Counted from the first letter of the stretch, positions 16,884 to 25,643 are shown. The stretch: DNA of 64,000 nt from Dyella acidiphila (GCF_014863405.1 NZ_JACZZA010000012.1:1-64000); one strand, 5' to 3'. Notes: generated by a model from the letters alone, not told the origin. A program made the numbers and translations.

Positions 16884-18170
16884 TCAGCGCAGCAGGGCTT
16901 CGACCAGGTCGGCGGCCACCTGCTCGCCGTGCTCCAGCCGCACTTTTTCCGCGCAATCCTGTGCGCGCTGTGCATAGGCGGGTTCATCAAGCAGGGCGCT
17001 CAGCAATGGCAGCACCGTTTCGCAGCGGTAATCGCGCGAGGCGATCGAGCGCGCCACGCCAAGGCGTTCCAGTCGCTCGGCGTTGTCGAACTGGTCAAAG
17101 CCGTGCGGCACCACCAGCATCGGCCGTCCTGCGCGCAAAGCTTCGGTGCTGGTGCCGATCCCACCGTGATGGACGATCGCCGCCGCATGCGGAAATACGG
17201 CGGCGTGCGGCGCATAAGCCACCGCATGCATCGAGGAAGGCAGCGATGCCGGCAGCTGCGCACGCACTTCCGGCGAACCGGTGAACAGCACCGCGCGACG
17301 TCCCAGTTGCTCGCACATCTTGATGCTTTCGCGCAGAAAATGGACGCCGATATGCACGGCCGTGGAGCCGAGTGTAAATACCACCGGCGGCGGCCCTTCA
17401 TGCAGAAAGGATTGCAGCGCCGCATCCATCGCCGCACCGGGCTGCGCGTAATGCACAAAACCGGTGATATGCGCATGGCGCGGCCAGTCGGCTTGCGGCG
17501 AACCGAGCTGCGGCGAGAACAGGGCCAGCGCGCATGCGGGTGCGTGCTGGCCGTCCTGCAGTGGATTGCCCAGCGGCGATTCGCCGGGCAGTCCAAGCGC
17601 GCGCCGAAAGGCACGCACCGGGCCGGTCCAACCACGCACGCGCAGCCAGATAAGAAAGTGCAGCAAGCGCTTGCCGCGCAGCGGACCGCAGGCCATCTCA
17701 TCTGCCCACGGCATGCCCACGATCGGCGGTTCATGGATGGAAAGGAAACTGCATGGCGCCAGCACCGCCGATACCCATTGCAGCTTTCCCGCTGCGCTCA
17801 GCGTTTCACCCAGGATCTGCCCCGCAAAGGCTAGGGTGGAAGTGATCAGCACATCCGCGTCCTGGCAGATCGCCTGCAGCAGCGCGTAACTCGGGCCCAC
17901 ATCGGCCGCGGCCATATCGCGGATCAGAAACGTCGGCCCGCGCACGGGATGGAAGGCGCGCGCCGTAAATTCGGCGATGTTTGCCGGCGCCGGTGTGCCG
18001 CTCGCATCGGCGAAGCGCAGGCCGCTCTGTTCGATCGCCGCAGCATGCATCGCATGCGTGGCCACCGTCACCCGATGACCGCGCGCATGCAGCGCGCGGC
18101 CGACGGCAAGGAACGGGAACAGGTCACCCAGCGAGCCCACCGTATTGATAACGATATGGGCCGGGCGCAT
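16884..18170 (-). CDS. GT1-family glycosyltransferase, RhlB-like
   Basis: A 428-residue GT-B-fold glycosyltransferase. The N terminus IVINTVGSLGDLFPFLAVGRALHARGHRV is the acceptor-domain signature. The C-terminal nucleotide-sugar site reads HHGGIGTSTEALRAGRPMLVVPHGFDQFDNAERL. The arrangement, including the APCSFLSIHEPP and GFDQFDNAERL phrases, resembles rhamnosyltransferase RhlB of Pseudomonas; the sugar and acceptor here are unknown. It begins 9 nt after the yheT-like stop, in a run with plsC, which suggests a glycolipid or lipid-linked acceptor. Membrane-peripheral location is likely. Confidence 0.85.
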   Translation of the reverse strand: MRPAHIVINTVGSLGDLFPFLAVGRALHARGHRVTVATHAMHAAAIEQSGLRFADASGTPAPANIAEFTARAFHPVRGPTFLIRDMAAADVGPSYALLQAICQDADVLITSTLAFAGQILGETLSAAGKLQWVSAVLAPCSFLSIHEPPIVGMPWADEMACGPLRGKRLLHFLIWLRVRGWTGPVRAFRRALGLPGESPLGNPLQDGQHAPACALALFSPQLGSPQADWPRHAHITGFVHYAQPGAAMDAALQSFLHEGPPPVVFTLGSTAVHIGVHFLRESIKMCEQLGRRAVLFTGSPEVRAQLPASLPSSMHAVAYAPHAAVFPHAAAIVHHGGIGTSTEALRAGRPMLVVPHGFDQFDNAERLERLGVARSIASRDYRCETVLPLLSALLDEPAYAQRAQDCAEKVRLEHGEQVAADLVEALLR

Positions 18171-18179
18171 GCGCTTGCT

Positions 18180-19190
18180 CTAGGCGGCGCCGGAGGCGAT
18201 CGCGTTGAAGCGCGCGGCGATGTAGTCGTCGCAGAAACTGGTCATGTCCCAGCCGCGGATAAAGCCGCAGTGGCCGCCGTAGGTGGCGATGTCCAGTTCG
18301 ATATTGCGCGGCAACTGCAGCTTTTCGAAGGCATCGACCGGAATCACCGGATCGTCGCGCGCGGTCAGGATAGTGGCGGGAATCTGCATCGCCGCCAGTG
18401 CGTGCCCGGCCACCGAATAGCCGTCCAGATAGGCCTGCAGGGAACCGAAATCGGTATGCCGCAGCACCAGCGCCTCGGTCAGGCCACGCAGATTCTGCTT
18501 CAGCTCCTGCAGCTCGAAATATTCGCGCTGCGGAAACGCCGCCTGCTTGGCGCGCAGGGAATGGCGCCACTTGTTCATGAAATACGCCTGGTAGAACCAG
18601 GGCGCGGATTCTTCCAGCGAAAACAGGCCTTCGCCGGGATCGATGATCGGGCATACGGCCAGCGTGTAGGCCAGCGGGATACCTTGCTGCGGCGCCTGCA
18701 GGGCTGCGCGCAGCGCGAAGTTTCCGCCCAGCGAAAAGCCGGCCAATGCCATCGCCGGCGCCGGCCAGCGGTGGGCGATGTCACCCAGCGCATGGACCAC
18801 TTCGTCGATGCGGCAGGAATGGAACAGCGCTTCGTTCAATGCGTGGCTTTCGCCATGGTCGCGGAAGTTGAGCCGGAAAATGTTCCAGCCGTCTTCCAGC
18901 AGGCGGCTGCCGGTCTGCAGTACATAGGTGGAATCGACGCTGCCTTCCCAGCCGTGGAACAGCACCGCCAGGCCGCGTGCCGCCGGCAGCGAGGTCTGCG
19001 CGGTGTAGGCGCCGGTGAGGCGAATGCCTTCGCCGCCGTCCACCATCACCGTTTCGGCGCCTTCCAGCACTTTGTAGGCACGGCGCGGCAACAGCTTGCG
19101 GCGCACACCGCTGGAAGAAAGCATGGTCTGGATATGGCCGCTGGTGAGCGGCCAGTGGGGACGGAAATCCCGCCCCTGCGGAAGCGTCAT
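18180..19190 (-). CDS. YheT-family alpha/beta hydrolase
   Basis: A 336-residue alpha/beta hydrolase. Visible are the oxyanion motif FHGWEGS, the nucleophile elbow GFSLGGN, the acid in ARDDPVIP and the catalytic His in YGGHCGFI, with SGHIQTML near the N terminus typical of YheT/ABHD-type enzymes. Substrates are probably esters or lipids. The ATG overlaps the plsC-like stop by four bases, so translation is coupled to the acyltransferase. Confidence 0.9.
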   Translation of the reverse strand: MTLPQGRDFRPHWPLTSGHIQTMLSSSGVRRKLLPRRAYKVLEGAETVMVDGGEGIRLTGAYTAQTSLPAARGLAVLFHGWEGSVDSTYVLQTGSRLLEDGWNIFRLNFRDHGESHALNEALFHSCRIDEVVHALGDIAHRWPAPAMALAGFSLGGNFALRAALQAPQQGIPLAYTLAVCPIIDPGEGLFSLEESAPWFYQAYFMNKWRHSLRAKQAAFPQREYFELQELKQNLRGLTEALVLRHTDFGSLQAYLDGYSVAGHALAAMQIPATILTARDDPVIPVDAFEKLQLPRNIELDIATYGGHCGFIRGWDMTSFCDDYIAARFNAIASGAA

Positions 19191-19987
19191 GCTGATCGGT
19201 CCTCAAGCGCGGCAGCGATACGCTCGCGCGCCTGCTCCGCCATGCGGCGGCGGCCATCCTGGCTGACCGGTACCTGCTCCAGGAAATGCACTTCCGCGTC
19301 CATCGGCGCGCCGCCGAGCATGCGCAGGAAGTTCTGCAGAAAGTTCTCGTGCTCGCGGAAGCCCGCATCGATCAGGCGCTTGCCCTTGCGCGCAAAACGC
19401 AGCGCGACCGGCTGCACCGGCACCTCGGCATCCAGCGCGGCCTGGAAGATGCGCGCATGGAACACCTTCAGCACGCCGTTGTGGCCAGTGCCGCCTTCCG
19501 GGAACACGGCGACCGAGCGGCCTTCGCGCAGGCGATCGACCATCACCTGCATCACCGCCGCCAGCGAATGATTGCTGCCGCGCCGATGGAAGATGGTGCC
19601 GCCGCTGGCGGCCAGCCAGCCGACCAGCGGCCAGCTGGCGATCTCGGCCTTGGCCACGAAGCAGGCGGCGCGCTGGCTGTGCAGCAGTTCGATATCGATC
19701 CACGAAGTGTGGTTGGCGACGAACAGCACGGCATCGGCCATCGGCTTGCCCACGCGCACCGAGCGCAGGCCGAAGATGCGCATCAGGCCGGTGGACCAGG
19801 CGCGGATCATGCGATGCGTAAACGGCTCGCGGCCGTCTTTCATCACGGCGTGGCGATTCCAGGTAAGGACGAACCCGCACAGCATGATGCCGAGCACCAC
19901 GTGCAGCAGCAGCAAGGGCACGCGCCACACATAGCGCAGCGGGCGCAGCAGGTCCCGGTCCGGGGCAGAAACGGCTTCGATACTCAT
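19187..19987 (-). CDS. 1-acyl-sn-glycerol-3-phosphate acyltransferase family protein
   Basis: A PlsC-type acyltransferase of 266 residues. An N-terminal membrane helix (VWRVPLLLLHVVLGIMLCGFVL) precedes the HX4D catalytic motif NHTSWID and the substrate motif VFPEGGTG. PlsC makes phosphatidic acid in phospholipid synthesis, but many bacteria have paralogues acting on other acyl acceptors. Coupling to a hydrolase and a glycosyltransferase makes a specialised lipid role possible. First gene of this minus-strand run. Confidence 0.9.
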   Translation of the reverse strand: MSIEAVSAPDRDLLRPLRYVWRVPLLLLHVVLGIMLCGFVLTWNRHAVMKDGREPFTHRMIRAWSTGLMRIFGLRSVRVGKPMADAVLFVANHTSWIDIELLHSQRAACFVAKAEIASWPLVGWLAASGGTIFHRRGSNHSLAAVMQVMVDRLREGRSVAVFPEGGTGHNGVLKVFHARIFQAALDAEVPVQPVALRFARKGKRLIDAGFREHENFLQNFLRMLGGAPMDAEVHFLEQVPVSQDGRRRMAEQARERIAAALEDRSA

Positions 19988-20099
19988 CAGTACATCATTT
20001 TAACGTTATTCGCGCCGCCGTCAGCAGTACGCATGCGAACTGTCGCACGGCGTTTGAAGCGTGCGAACGCGGATCCCGTTGACTGGTGCGCCGTGGCGC

Positions 20100-20702
20100 C
20101 TATAACGCAGCGTCGATCAGCCGCCGCGCCGCCGTGCCGAGCACCCGCGCCGGACCGCCTTCGCCGAAGGTCTGCCCGGATACATAGCAACCTTCCAGCA
20201 GCAGCAGCAGGCTGTCGGCCAGCTCGTCCGGATCGCGCGCACGCATGCCGCGGCACATCTCGCGCAGGCGTTCGCGCAAGGCCTGCTTGCTGTCCACCGC
20301 CACCTGGTGCGCGGGGTGTGCATGATCGGGGTATTCGATCACCGCATTGGTCAGGCCGCAGCCACGATAGCCCTCGCTGCTGGCGCGCACAGCAAGCCGG
20401 TCCAGATAGGCCAGCAATTGCGCCTTGGGATCGTCGGGGTGTTCGGCAGCGGGCGCCTCGAAGCGCTGAAAGAAGCGCTGGTGATAGTCGCGCAGATAAT
20501 CGGCGACCAACTCGTCCTTGGATTCGTAGGCGCGGTACAGGCTGGGCTTGGTCACGCCGGCGCGGTTGACGATTTCCTCCACGCCGATCGCACGGATGCC
20601 CTCGCGGTAGAACAACTCGAAGGCAGTGTCGCGGATGCGGTCCGCGGCACGGCGCGGCGCTTCCGCGGCGGGGGCTGGCATGGATTTGCGACGTGTGGAC
20701 AT
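20100..20702 (-). CDS. TetR-family transcriptional repressor
   Basis: A 200-residue TetR-type regulator. The N-terminal HTH covers about residues 20-65 (RIRDTAFELFYREGIRAIGVEEIVNRAGVTKPSLYRAYESKDELV) and the C-terminal ligand-binding domain has three Cys. It is divergent from the MFS gene, with two copies of a TACCGATCGGTA palindrome between them, so it very probably represses both. The C-terminal form resembles the AcrR-like group acting on small-molecule efflux genes. Confidence 0.92.
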   Translation of the reverse strand: MSTRRKSMPAPAAEAPRRAADRIRDTAFELFYREGIRAIGVEEIVNRAGVTKPSLYRAYESKDELVADYLRDYHQRFFQRFEAPAAEHPDDPKAQLLAYLDRLAVRASSEGYRGCGLTNAVIEYPDHAHPAHQVAVDSKQALRERLREMCRGMRARDPDELADSLLLLLEGCYVSGQTFGEGGPARVLGTAARRLIDAAL

Positions 20703-20712
20703 GGCTGGCCTG

Positions 20713-20742
20713 TTGACAATGTTACCGATCGGTACGTACTCT
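20713..20742 (+). promoter_or_regulatory. Promoter of the MFS gene
   Basis: TTGACA (20713-20718), an 18-nt spacer and TACTCT (20737-20742) form a fair sigma70 promoter. Operator 1 lies inside the spacer. The predicted start near 20749 gives a leader of only about 22 nt. Confidence 0.6.
20721..20735. promoter_or_regulatory. TetR operator 1
   Basis: GTTACCGATCGGTAC, with the perfect 12-bp palindrome TACCGATCGGTA at 20723-20734. It is the mirror image of operator 2, 34 bp away centre to centre, and occupies the promoter spacer. Confidence 0.8.
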
Positions 20743-20755
20743 GCGCTTCCGCCCC

Positions 20756-20770
20756 GTACCGATCGGTAAC
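20756..20770. promoter_or_regulatory. TetR operator 2
   Basis: GTACCGATCGGTAAC, the inverted copy of operator 1. It ends on the base before the MFS start codon, so it takes the place of a normal ribosome-binding site. Confidence 0.8.
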
Positions 20771-22067
20771 ATGACTATACAGCGCCGCCGGCCCTTCGGC
20801 CAAAACTATGCCTTTGTGGTGGTTGCCGTGGTGTTCCTGGCCCTGCTGGCCTCGGCCGGCATGCGCGCCACGCCCGGCGTGCTGATGCTGCCGCTGGAAC
20901 ATGCCTTCGGCTGGAGCCGCGACGATATTTCTTCCTCGGCCGCGGTCGGCATCCTGCTCTACGGTCTGATGGGGCCGTTTGCGGCGGCGCTGATGCAGCG
21001 CTTCGGCATCCGCCATGTGCTGGTCACGGCCTTGGTAGTGATGACGATCGCCGCCGCCTCCAGCGCCTGGATGACCAAGCCGTGGCAGCTGCTGCTCAGC
21101 TGGGGCGTGCTCTCCGGCGCCGGTACTGGCTGCGTGGCAGTGGTGATGGGCGCCACCGTGGTCGGCCGCTGGTTCAGTACGCACCGGGGGCTGATGATGG
21201 GCCTGCTTACCGCCAGCACCGCCACCGGCACGCTGATCTTTCTGCCCGGCCTGGCGGCGATCGCCGAATACGCCGGCTGGCGCCCGGTGGTGCTGACCAT
21301 CGCCGCGGTCTGTGTCGTGCTGGTACCCCTGGTGCTGTGGCTGCTGCCGGAACGTCCGGCAGACATCGGCCTTAGCCGCTACGGAGCACGAACCCGTCGA
21401 TGCCGGCGCGCCGTCGGGCAATTTGTTTGCGCTCACCCTGGGCGTGCTGCACCGGGCCAGCAAGCGCGGCGTGTTCTGGCTGCTGTTCGCCACGTTCTTT
21501 GTCTGCGGCTTCACCACCAACGGGCTGATCGGCACCCATTTCATCGCTTTCTGCGGCGACCACGGCATTCCGGAAGTGCGCGCTGCGGGGGTGCTGGCGA
21601 TGATGGGAGTGTTCGATCTGTTTGGCACCACCGCTTCGGGCTGGCTGACCGACCGCTTCGATCCGCGCAAGCTGCTGTTCGTCTATTACAGCTTGCGCGG
21701 GCTGTCGCTGATGTATCTGCCGTATTCGGATTTCTCGTTCTATAGCCTGTCGCTGTTCGGCGTTTTCTACGGGCTGGACTGGATCGCCACCGTGCCGCCC
21801 ACCCTGCGGCTTACCACCGAAGCCTTCGGCGACCACGATGCGCCGATCGTGTTTGGCTGGGTGGTGGCGGGGCATCAGGTGGGTGCGGCGGTGGCGGCGT
21901 TCATGGCCGGCGTACTGCGCGTGCAACTGGGCAGCTACCTCACGCCGTTCGTGATCGCCGGTGCTACCGGCCTGGTCGCCGCGTTCCTGGCGCTGCGCAT
22001 CCAGCGCCTGGACCAACGCAAGGACGACCAGGATGCACCGCTGACGCTGGCCGGCGAAAACGCCTAG
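20771..22067 (+). pseudogene. MFS transporter split by a frameshift
   Basis: Together the two frames give a normal major facilitator of about 431 residues. The first frame carries residues 1 to about 204 (six membrane segments, ending PERPADIGLSRYGA). The reading then moves one base forward near 21380-21390 and continues as EHEPVDAGAPSGNLFALTLGVLHRASK to the stop at 22067. The 5' frame would otherwise run on to 21745 with nonsense sequence. The remainder is intact, including WFSTHRGLMMGLLTAS and FDLFGTTASGWLTDRFD, so the change is recent or a sequencing error. It is under the TetR operators. The 3' end overlaps the convergent lrp-like stop by four bases (CTAG). Confidence 0.8.
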
Positions 22068-22540
22068 CGCTCCAGCTGCTTGAGCGGCAAGGCGGTGGAA
22101 CGCTTCACGGTACGCAGCACGAAGCTGGAATTCACATCGGCGACGCCCGAGGCATTGAGCAACCGGTCCAGCAGAAAGCGCGAGAAGTGCTGCAGGTCGG
22201 CTACATACACGTGCATCAGGTAGTCCATGTCGCCGGTCAGTGCGTAGCAGGCCACCACTTCGTCCCAGGTATTTACGTGCTCGACGAAGCGCTCGATGGT
22301 CTCGGCCTCGTGCTTGGTCAGCTGCACCCGCACAAAGGCCTGCAGGCCCAGGCCCACCGCCTCCGGATCCAGCTGGGCGGTATAGCCGATCAGAATGCCC
22401 TCGCCTTCCAGCCGCTGCAGCCGGCGCAGGCAGGCCGAAGGGGACAGGCTGACCCGCTCGGCCAGCTCCGCATTGGTGATGCGCCCCTCGCCCTGCAGCA
22501 CGGCGAGGATGCGCAGATCGGTGCGATCCAGGGTAACCAT
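22064..22540 (-). CDS. Lrp/AsnC-family transcriptional regulator
   Basis: A 158-residue feast/famine regulator. The N-terminal HTH is LDRTDLRILAVLQGEGRITNAELAERVSLSPSACLRRLQRLE, and the C-terminal RAM domain includes ALTGDMDYLMHVYVADLQHFSRFL, whose acidic turn binds amino acids. It is divergent from phhA, so control of phenylalanine hydroxylation by an aromatic amino acid is a reasonable inference. Confidence 0.93.
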   Translation of the reverse strand: MVTLDRTDLRILAVLQGEGRITNAELAERVSLSPSACLRRLQRLEGEGILIGYTAQLDPEAVGLGLQAFVRVQLTKHEAETIERFVEHVNTWDEVVACYALTGDMDYLMHVYVADLQHFSRFLLDRLLNASGVADVNSSFVLRTVKRSTALPLKQLER

Positions 22541-22580
22541 GCATGATCCTCCGCTTATTCAGGCCTTCTGCGCACGAATA

Positions 22581-22608
22581 TTGCACTTTGAGCGGCTGAC
22601 TCTGCAAT
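22581..22608 (+). promoter_or_regulatory. Candidate phhA promoter with inverted repeat
   Basis: TTGCAC (22581-22586), a 16-nt spacer and TGCAAT (22603-22608). The hexamer ends TTGCA and TGCAA form an inverted repeat that could be an Lrp-type site over the promoter. Based on pattern alone. Confidence 0.35.
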
Positions 22609-22682
22609 AAAACAAGCTTCGTGCGAAGGCTTGGCCGTATCCTTTTGGGAGCCACTTTCAGACCCGTCCCACGGAGCCTCCC

Positions 22683-23579
22683 ATGGACAACACCAACACC
22701 CCGCGCCGCGTCGAACACCAGCAAACCGACCGCGGCTATGTGCCGGTGTACGCCACCGGCGTGGTGGAACAGCCGTGGGACAACTACACGCGCACCGACC
22801 ATGAGGTGTGGGACACCCTGTTCAAGCGCCAGCGCGAGCTGCTGCCCGGCCGGGCATGCAAGGAATTCCTGGCCGGCGTGGAACGCTTCGGCCTGGGCGA
22901 CGGCGGCATTCCCAAGTTCGCCGACCTCAACAAGGTGCTGGGCGAGACCACCGGCTGGGAACTGGTCGCGGTCGAAGGCCTGCTGCCGGACGAGGTGTTC
23001 TTCGATCACCTGGCCAATCGCCGCTTCCCGGTGAGCTGGTGGATCCGCAAGCCGGACCAGCTCGATTACCTGAGCGAGCCGGATCTGTTCCACGATCTGT
23101 TCGGCCACGTGCCGCTGCTGCTCAACCCGGTCTTCGCCGACTACATGCAGGCCTATGGCCGCGGCGGCATGAAGGCTTTTGCGATCGGGCCCGAGGCGCT
23201 GATGAACCTCACGCGCCTGTACTGGTACACGGTGGAATTCGGCCTGATCAATACCGACGAAGGCATGCGCATCTACGGCGCCGGCATTGTCAGTTCCAAG
23301 GGCGAATCGATTTACTGCCTGGATTCGGCGGCGCCCAACCGCATCGGCTTCGGCCTGGAGCGCGTGATGAATACGCGCTACCGCATCGACACCTTTCAGC
23401 AGACCTATTTCGTGATCAACAGCTTTGAGCAGCTGTTCGACGCCACGCGGCCGGACTTTACGCCGATCTATGCCGAGCTGAAATCGCACGAAGCGCATGC
23501 GGCGGCGGAGGTGCTGGCGAGCGATCGCGTGTTCAATCGCGGCACGCGCGAAGGGTTTGTGCAGGGTGGCGACGCCTGA
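22683..23579 (+). CDS. phhA: Phenylalanine 4-monooxygenase
   Basis: Converts phenylalanine to tyrosine using oxygen, iron and a tetrahydropterin cofactor; cytoplasmic. The 298-residue length fits the bacterial monomeric enzyme without the regulatory ACT domain. The metal-binding facial triad is visible: two His in DLFHDLFGHVPLL and the Glu in YWYTVEFGLI. The ATG at 22683 is preceded by GGAG. A pterin-4a-carbinolamine dehydratase gene is not in the window. Expression is probably governed by the divergent Lrp-family regulator. Confidence 0.96.
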   Translation: MDNTNTPRRVEHQQTDRGYVPVYATGVVEQPWDNYTRTDHEVWDTLFKRQRELLPGRACKEFLAGVERFGLGDGGIPKFADLNKVLGETTGWELVAVEGLLPDEVFFDHLANRRFPVSWWIRKPDQLDYLSEPDLFHDLFGHVPLLLNPVFADYMQAYGRGGMKAFAIGPEALMNLTRLYWYTVEFGLINTDEGMRIYGAGIVSSKGESIYCLDSAAPNRIGFGLERVMNTRYRIDTFQQTYFVINSFEQLFDATRPDFTPIYAELKSHEAHAAAEVLASDRVFNRGTREGFVQGGDA

Positions 23580-23622
23580 GTTCTTCAGGGTCTACATACA
23601 ACGCCATAGTCCGGCCTGGCTG

Positions 23623-23644
23623 CCGTCATTCGCGCGAATGACGG
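23623..23644. terminator. Palindrome between phhA and the SGNH hydrolase
   Basis: CCGTCATTCG-cg-CGAATGACGG, a perfect palindrome with 10-bp arms between two convergent genes. It resembles the widespread CGTCATTC...GAATGACG intergenic repeat and can act as a bidirectional terminator. Confidence 0.55.
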
Positions 23645-23672
23645 CGGCCACGCGATTGGGAACCAAGCGCAC

Positions 23673-24338
23673 TCAACGCCCGTGCGCATCCACCCACGGC
23701 TTCAGCAAGCCGATCCACAACAGATAGCCGCTGCGATTCATATGCAGCCCATCCGGCCCGAACCATTTCTGCTGGGGCTGCCCGTCACTGCCCAGCATGG
23801 GCGTGAACACATCGATATACGCAACATCGTGCTGCGTGGCTGCATAACTGCGGATCAGGCGATTGGCCTGTTCGATCTGCGGCAGTAGCGACTGCCGCGC
23901 CACACTGGGCTTGATCGCCACGAAAGCCACCGGCACGCCGGGATCGAACGAACGCACCTTGTGCACGAAGGCGACAAAATCGTCGCGCACCTGCTGCGGC
24001 GTGTGCTGGTAGTACAGATCGTTGTCGCCGGCATACAGCACGATGGCGCGCGGATGGTAGGGCGCAATGATACGGTCGGCGAAGTAGGTGGAATCGCTCA
24101 GCACCGAACCGCCGAAGCCGCGATTGATCACCTGCACCTCAGGAAAATCCGCCGCCACGGTTTTCCAATGCTCGATCGACGAACTGCCGATAAACAGCAC
24201 CGCGTGCTGCGGCGGTGGATTGGCGCGATCGGCAGCCTCGAAAGCGGCGATGGCCGGATTCCAATACGAATGCGGCGATTCGCCCGCGCAGGCCAGGCAC
24301 GAGCCGAAAACAAGCAGCAACGACAGCAGGATCTTCAT
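23673..24338 (-). CDS. Exported SGNH/GDSL-family hydrolase
   Basis: A 221-residue esterase/lipase-like protein with signal peptide MKILLSLLLVFGSCLACAGE; one of the two Cys might serve as a weak lipobox. Block I is FIGSSSIEHW with the catalytic Ser, block II includes NRGFGGS, block III YAGDNDLYY, and block V DGLHMNRSGY with catalytic Asp and His. Substrate unknown. The ATG at 24338 is chosen over an upstream one that would translate a repeat hairpin. Confidence 0.88.
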   Translation of the reverse strand: MKILLSLLLVFGSCLACAGESPHSYWNPAIAAFEAADRANPPPQHAVLFIGSSSIEHWKTVAADFPEVQVINRGFGGSVLSDSTYFADRIIAPYHPRAIVLYAGDNDLYYQHTPQQVRDDFVAFVHKVRSFDPGVPVAFVAIKPSVARQSLLPQIEQANRLIRSYAATQHDVAYIDVFTPMLGSDGQPQQKWFGPDGLHMNRSGYLLWIGLLKPWVDAHGR

Positions 24339-24352
24339 AAGACTCGCAAGCC

Positions 24353-24387
24353 GCGTAGGTTGGGTTAGCGCAGCGTAACCCAACAAC
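24353..24387. repeat. GGTTGGGTTA-type hairpin repeat
   Basis: GTTGGGTTA (24359-24367), loop GCGCAGCG and TAACCCAAC (24376-24384), the canonical form of the family. It lies upstream of the SGNH hydrolase. Confidence 0.75.
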
Positions 24388-24422
24388 ACCCTACCGCCGC
24401 ACAGCGACATTCACCTAGGCAA

Positions 24423-25115
24423 CTAAACGCCACCGCGCTTCATCTCGCTGACCTCCAGCACCTTCGCAATCCGCTTGCCATCCCAGCGGTAAATCAGATG
24501 CTGCGCCTGCACGCACGGCGCCACCACATCCGGATAGAACGCGGCCAGGCATTCGCCGCCCTCATACCGCACGCTGTCGTAGACGATGCCGTTGGAATCG
24601 GCCGCGCGCAGCTGCCGCGCCAGTTGCACGCTGGCCACGTAACTGTCCGCGGCATGCGCCGCAGACCAGCCGCCGCGGATGTCGTGCAGCTTGCAATCGA
24701 CACTGGTGCGGTAGCAGCGCATTTCGATATCGCAGGCCGGCTCGGCCGTGGCGGCAAGAAAGATCTCGCGGTGATACACGGTTTCTTCCACTGCAGTGAT
24801 CACATTGCGCGCCGCGTAGAACACGCCCCAGCTGCCGTCGGAGAAGCGGCTGCCTTCGGGATTCAAATGCGTGAACGCGGCCATCACAGGCGTTGAGCCC
24901 GGGCCGCTGATGCGGCGATCCTGCGGCACCAGGCGCAAGGTATTGGCTTCATCGCGCAGGCGCGGATTGGTCAGCGCCTCGATCGCAAAAACCGCCTCCA
25001 GATCCGCCGGATCGGCGACGCGATCGAACAGCCCGGCGGGCGGAAAGCGGCTCGGCACAATGCGGTAGGCCTGGCTCCAGCGGATGCGCCGGATCGGGGG
25101 CGTGTCAGTTGGCAT
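24423..25115 (-). CDS. RES-domain toxin
   Basis: A 230-residue RES-family protein. Members of toxin-antitoxin pairs destroy NAD+ and arrest growth. The conserved Arg in YRIVPSRFPP, the Glu in AVEETVYHRE and the Ser in VYDSVRYEGGECLA match the R, E and S that name the domain. The ATG at 25115 has GGAAT upstream. It follows the antitoxin gene after 103 nt, a longer gap than in most such operons; I see no better upstream start. Confidence 0.88.
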   Translation of the reverse strand: MPTDTPPIRRIRWSQAYRIVPSRFPPAGLFDRVADPADLEAVFAIEALTNPRLRDEANTLRLVPQDRRISGPGSTPVMAAFTHLNPEGSRFSDGSWGVFYAARNVITAVEETVYHREIFLAATAEPACDIEMRCYRTSVDCKLHDIRGGWSAAHAADSYVASVQLARQLRAADSNGIVYDSVRYEGGECLAAFYPDVVAPCVQAQHLIYRWDGKRIAKVLEVSEMKRGGV

Positions 25116-25218
25116 GGCTATTCCGTGGCACGGATCGCGACGATCCCTGTGCTTGCTTTATGAGCGGCAAAGTGTGCCGCACGGCGCTCTCGCCGACTGC
25201 GACGAGCGCCAGCGTTTG

Positions 25219-25617
25219 CTAATGGCCGCCGCGCTGCGCATCCAGGTATTGGCGCACCACGTACAGGTCCGCAACATTGCCCGACAACATGCGCTCCAGC
25301 GCCGAGTGGCCGCCGAACAACGAAGATTGGTTCGTCCGATGCAGCCAGTCGTCGGCCTGTTCGGGATTGGGAAACAGAATCTGCAGCGCCTTGTAGATGC
25401 CGAGCAGGTAACTGATGCGCTCCAGCGTATCGCGCCCCAGCGCGCCTTCCTGGTGGCGCTTCCACTTGTAGAAGGTGGATTCGGGCGGATCGCCCAGCAG
25501 CCGGCGCTGTTCGGAAATGCGCAATTTCCACACCTCCGCCAACTTGAAGAAGGTACGGAGCGCGGCGCCGCCCAAGCCTTCGATCGGCTCGGTCCTGGGC
25601 AGGGGATAGGCTGTCAT
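25219..25617 (-). CDS. Xre/MbcA/ParS-type antitoxin (DUF2384)
   Basis: A 132-residue antitoxin. The N-terminal part is HTH-like (RTFFKLAEVWKLRISEQRRLLGDPPESTFYKWKRH). The C-terminal toxin-binding domain includes LERISYLLGIYKALQILFPNPEQADDWLHRTN and the VVRQYLDAQRGGH end. The start at 25617 has GGGAGAG 9 nt upstream. Antitoxins of this class neutralise RES toxins and repress their own promoter. Confidence 0.9.
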   Translation of the reverse strand: MTAYPLPRTEPIEGLGGAALRTFFKLAEVWKLRISEQRRLLGDPPESTFYKWKRHQEGALGRDTLERISYLLGIYKALQILFPNPEQADDWLHRTNQSSLFGGHSALERMLSGNVADLYVVRQYLDAQRGGH

Positions 25618-25643
25618 AGCAAACTCTCCCGATGGAGCTTGGA

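Noticed and set aside
20771-21745. Intact 324-residue MFS protein
   Set aside because: The last 120 residues are out-of-frame sequence; the proper second half lies in the next frame.
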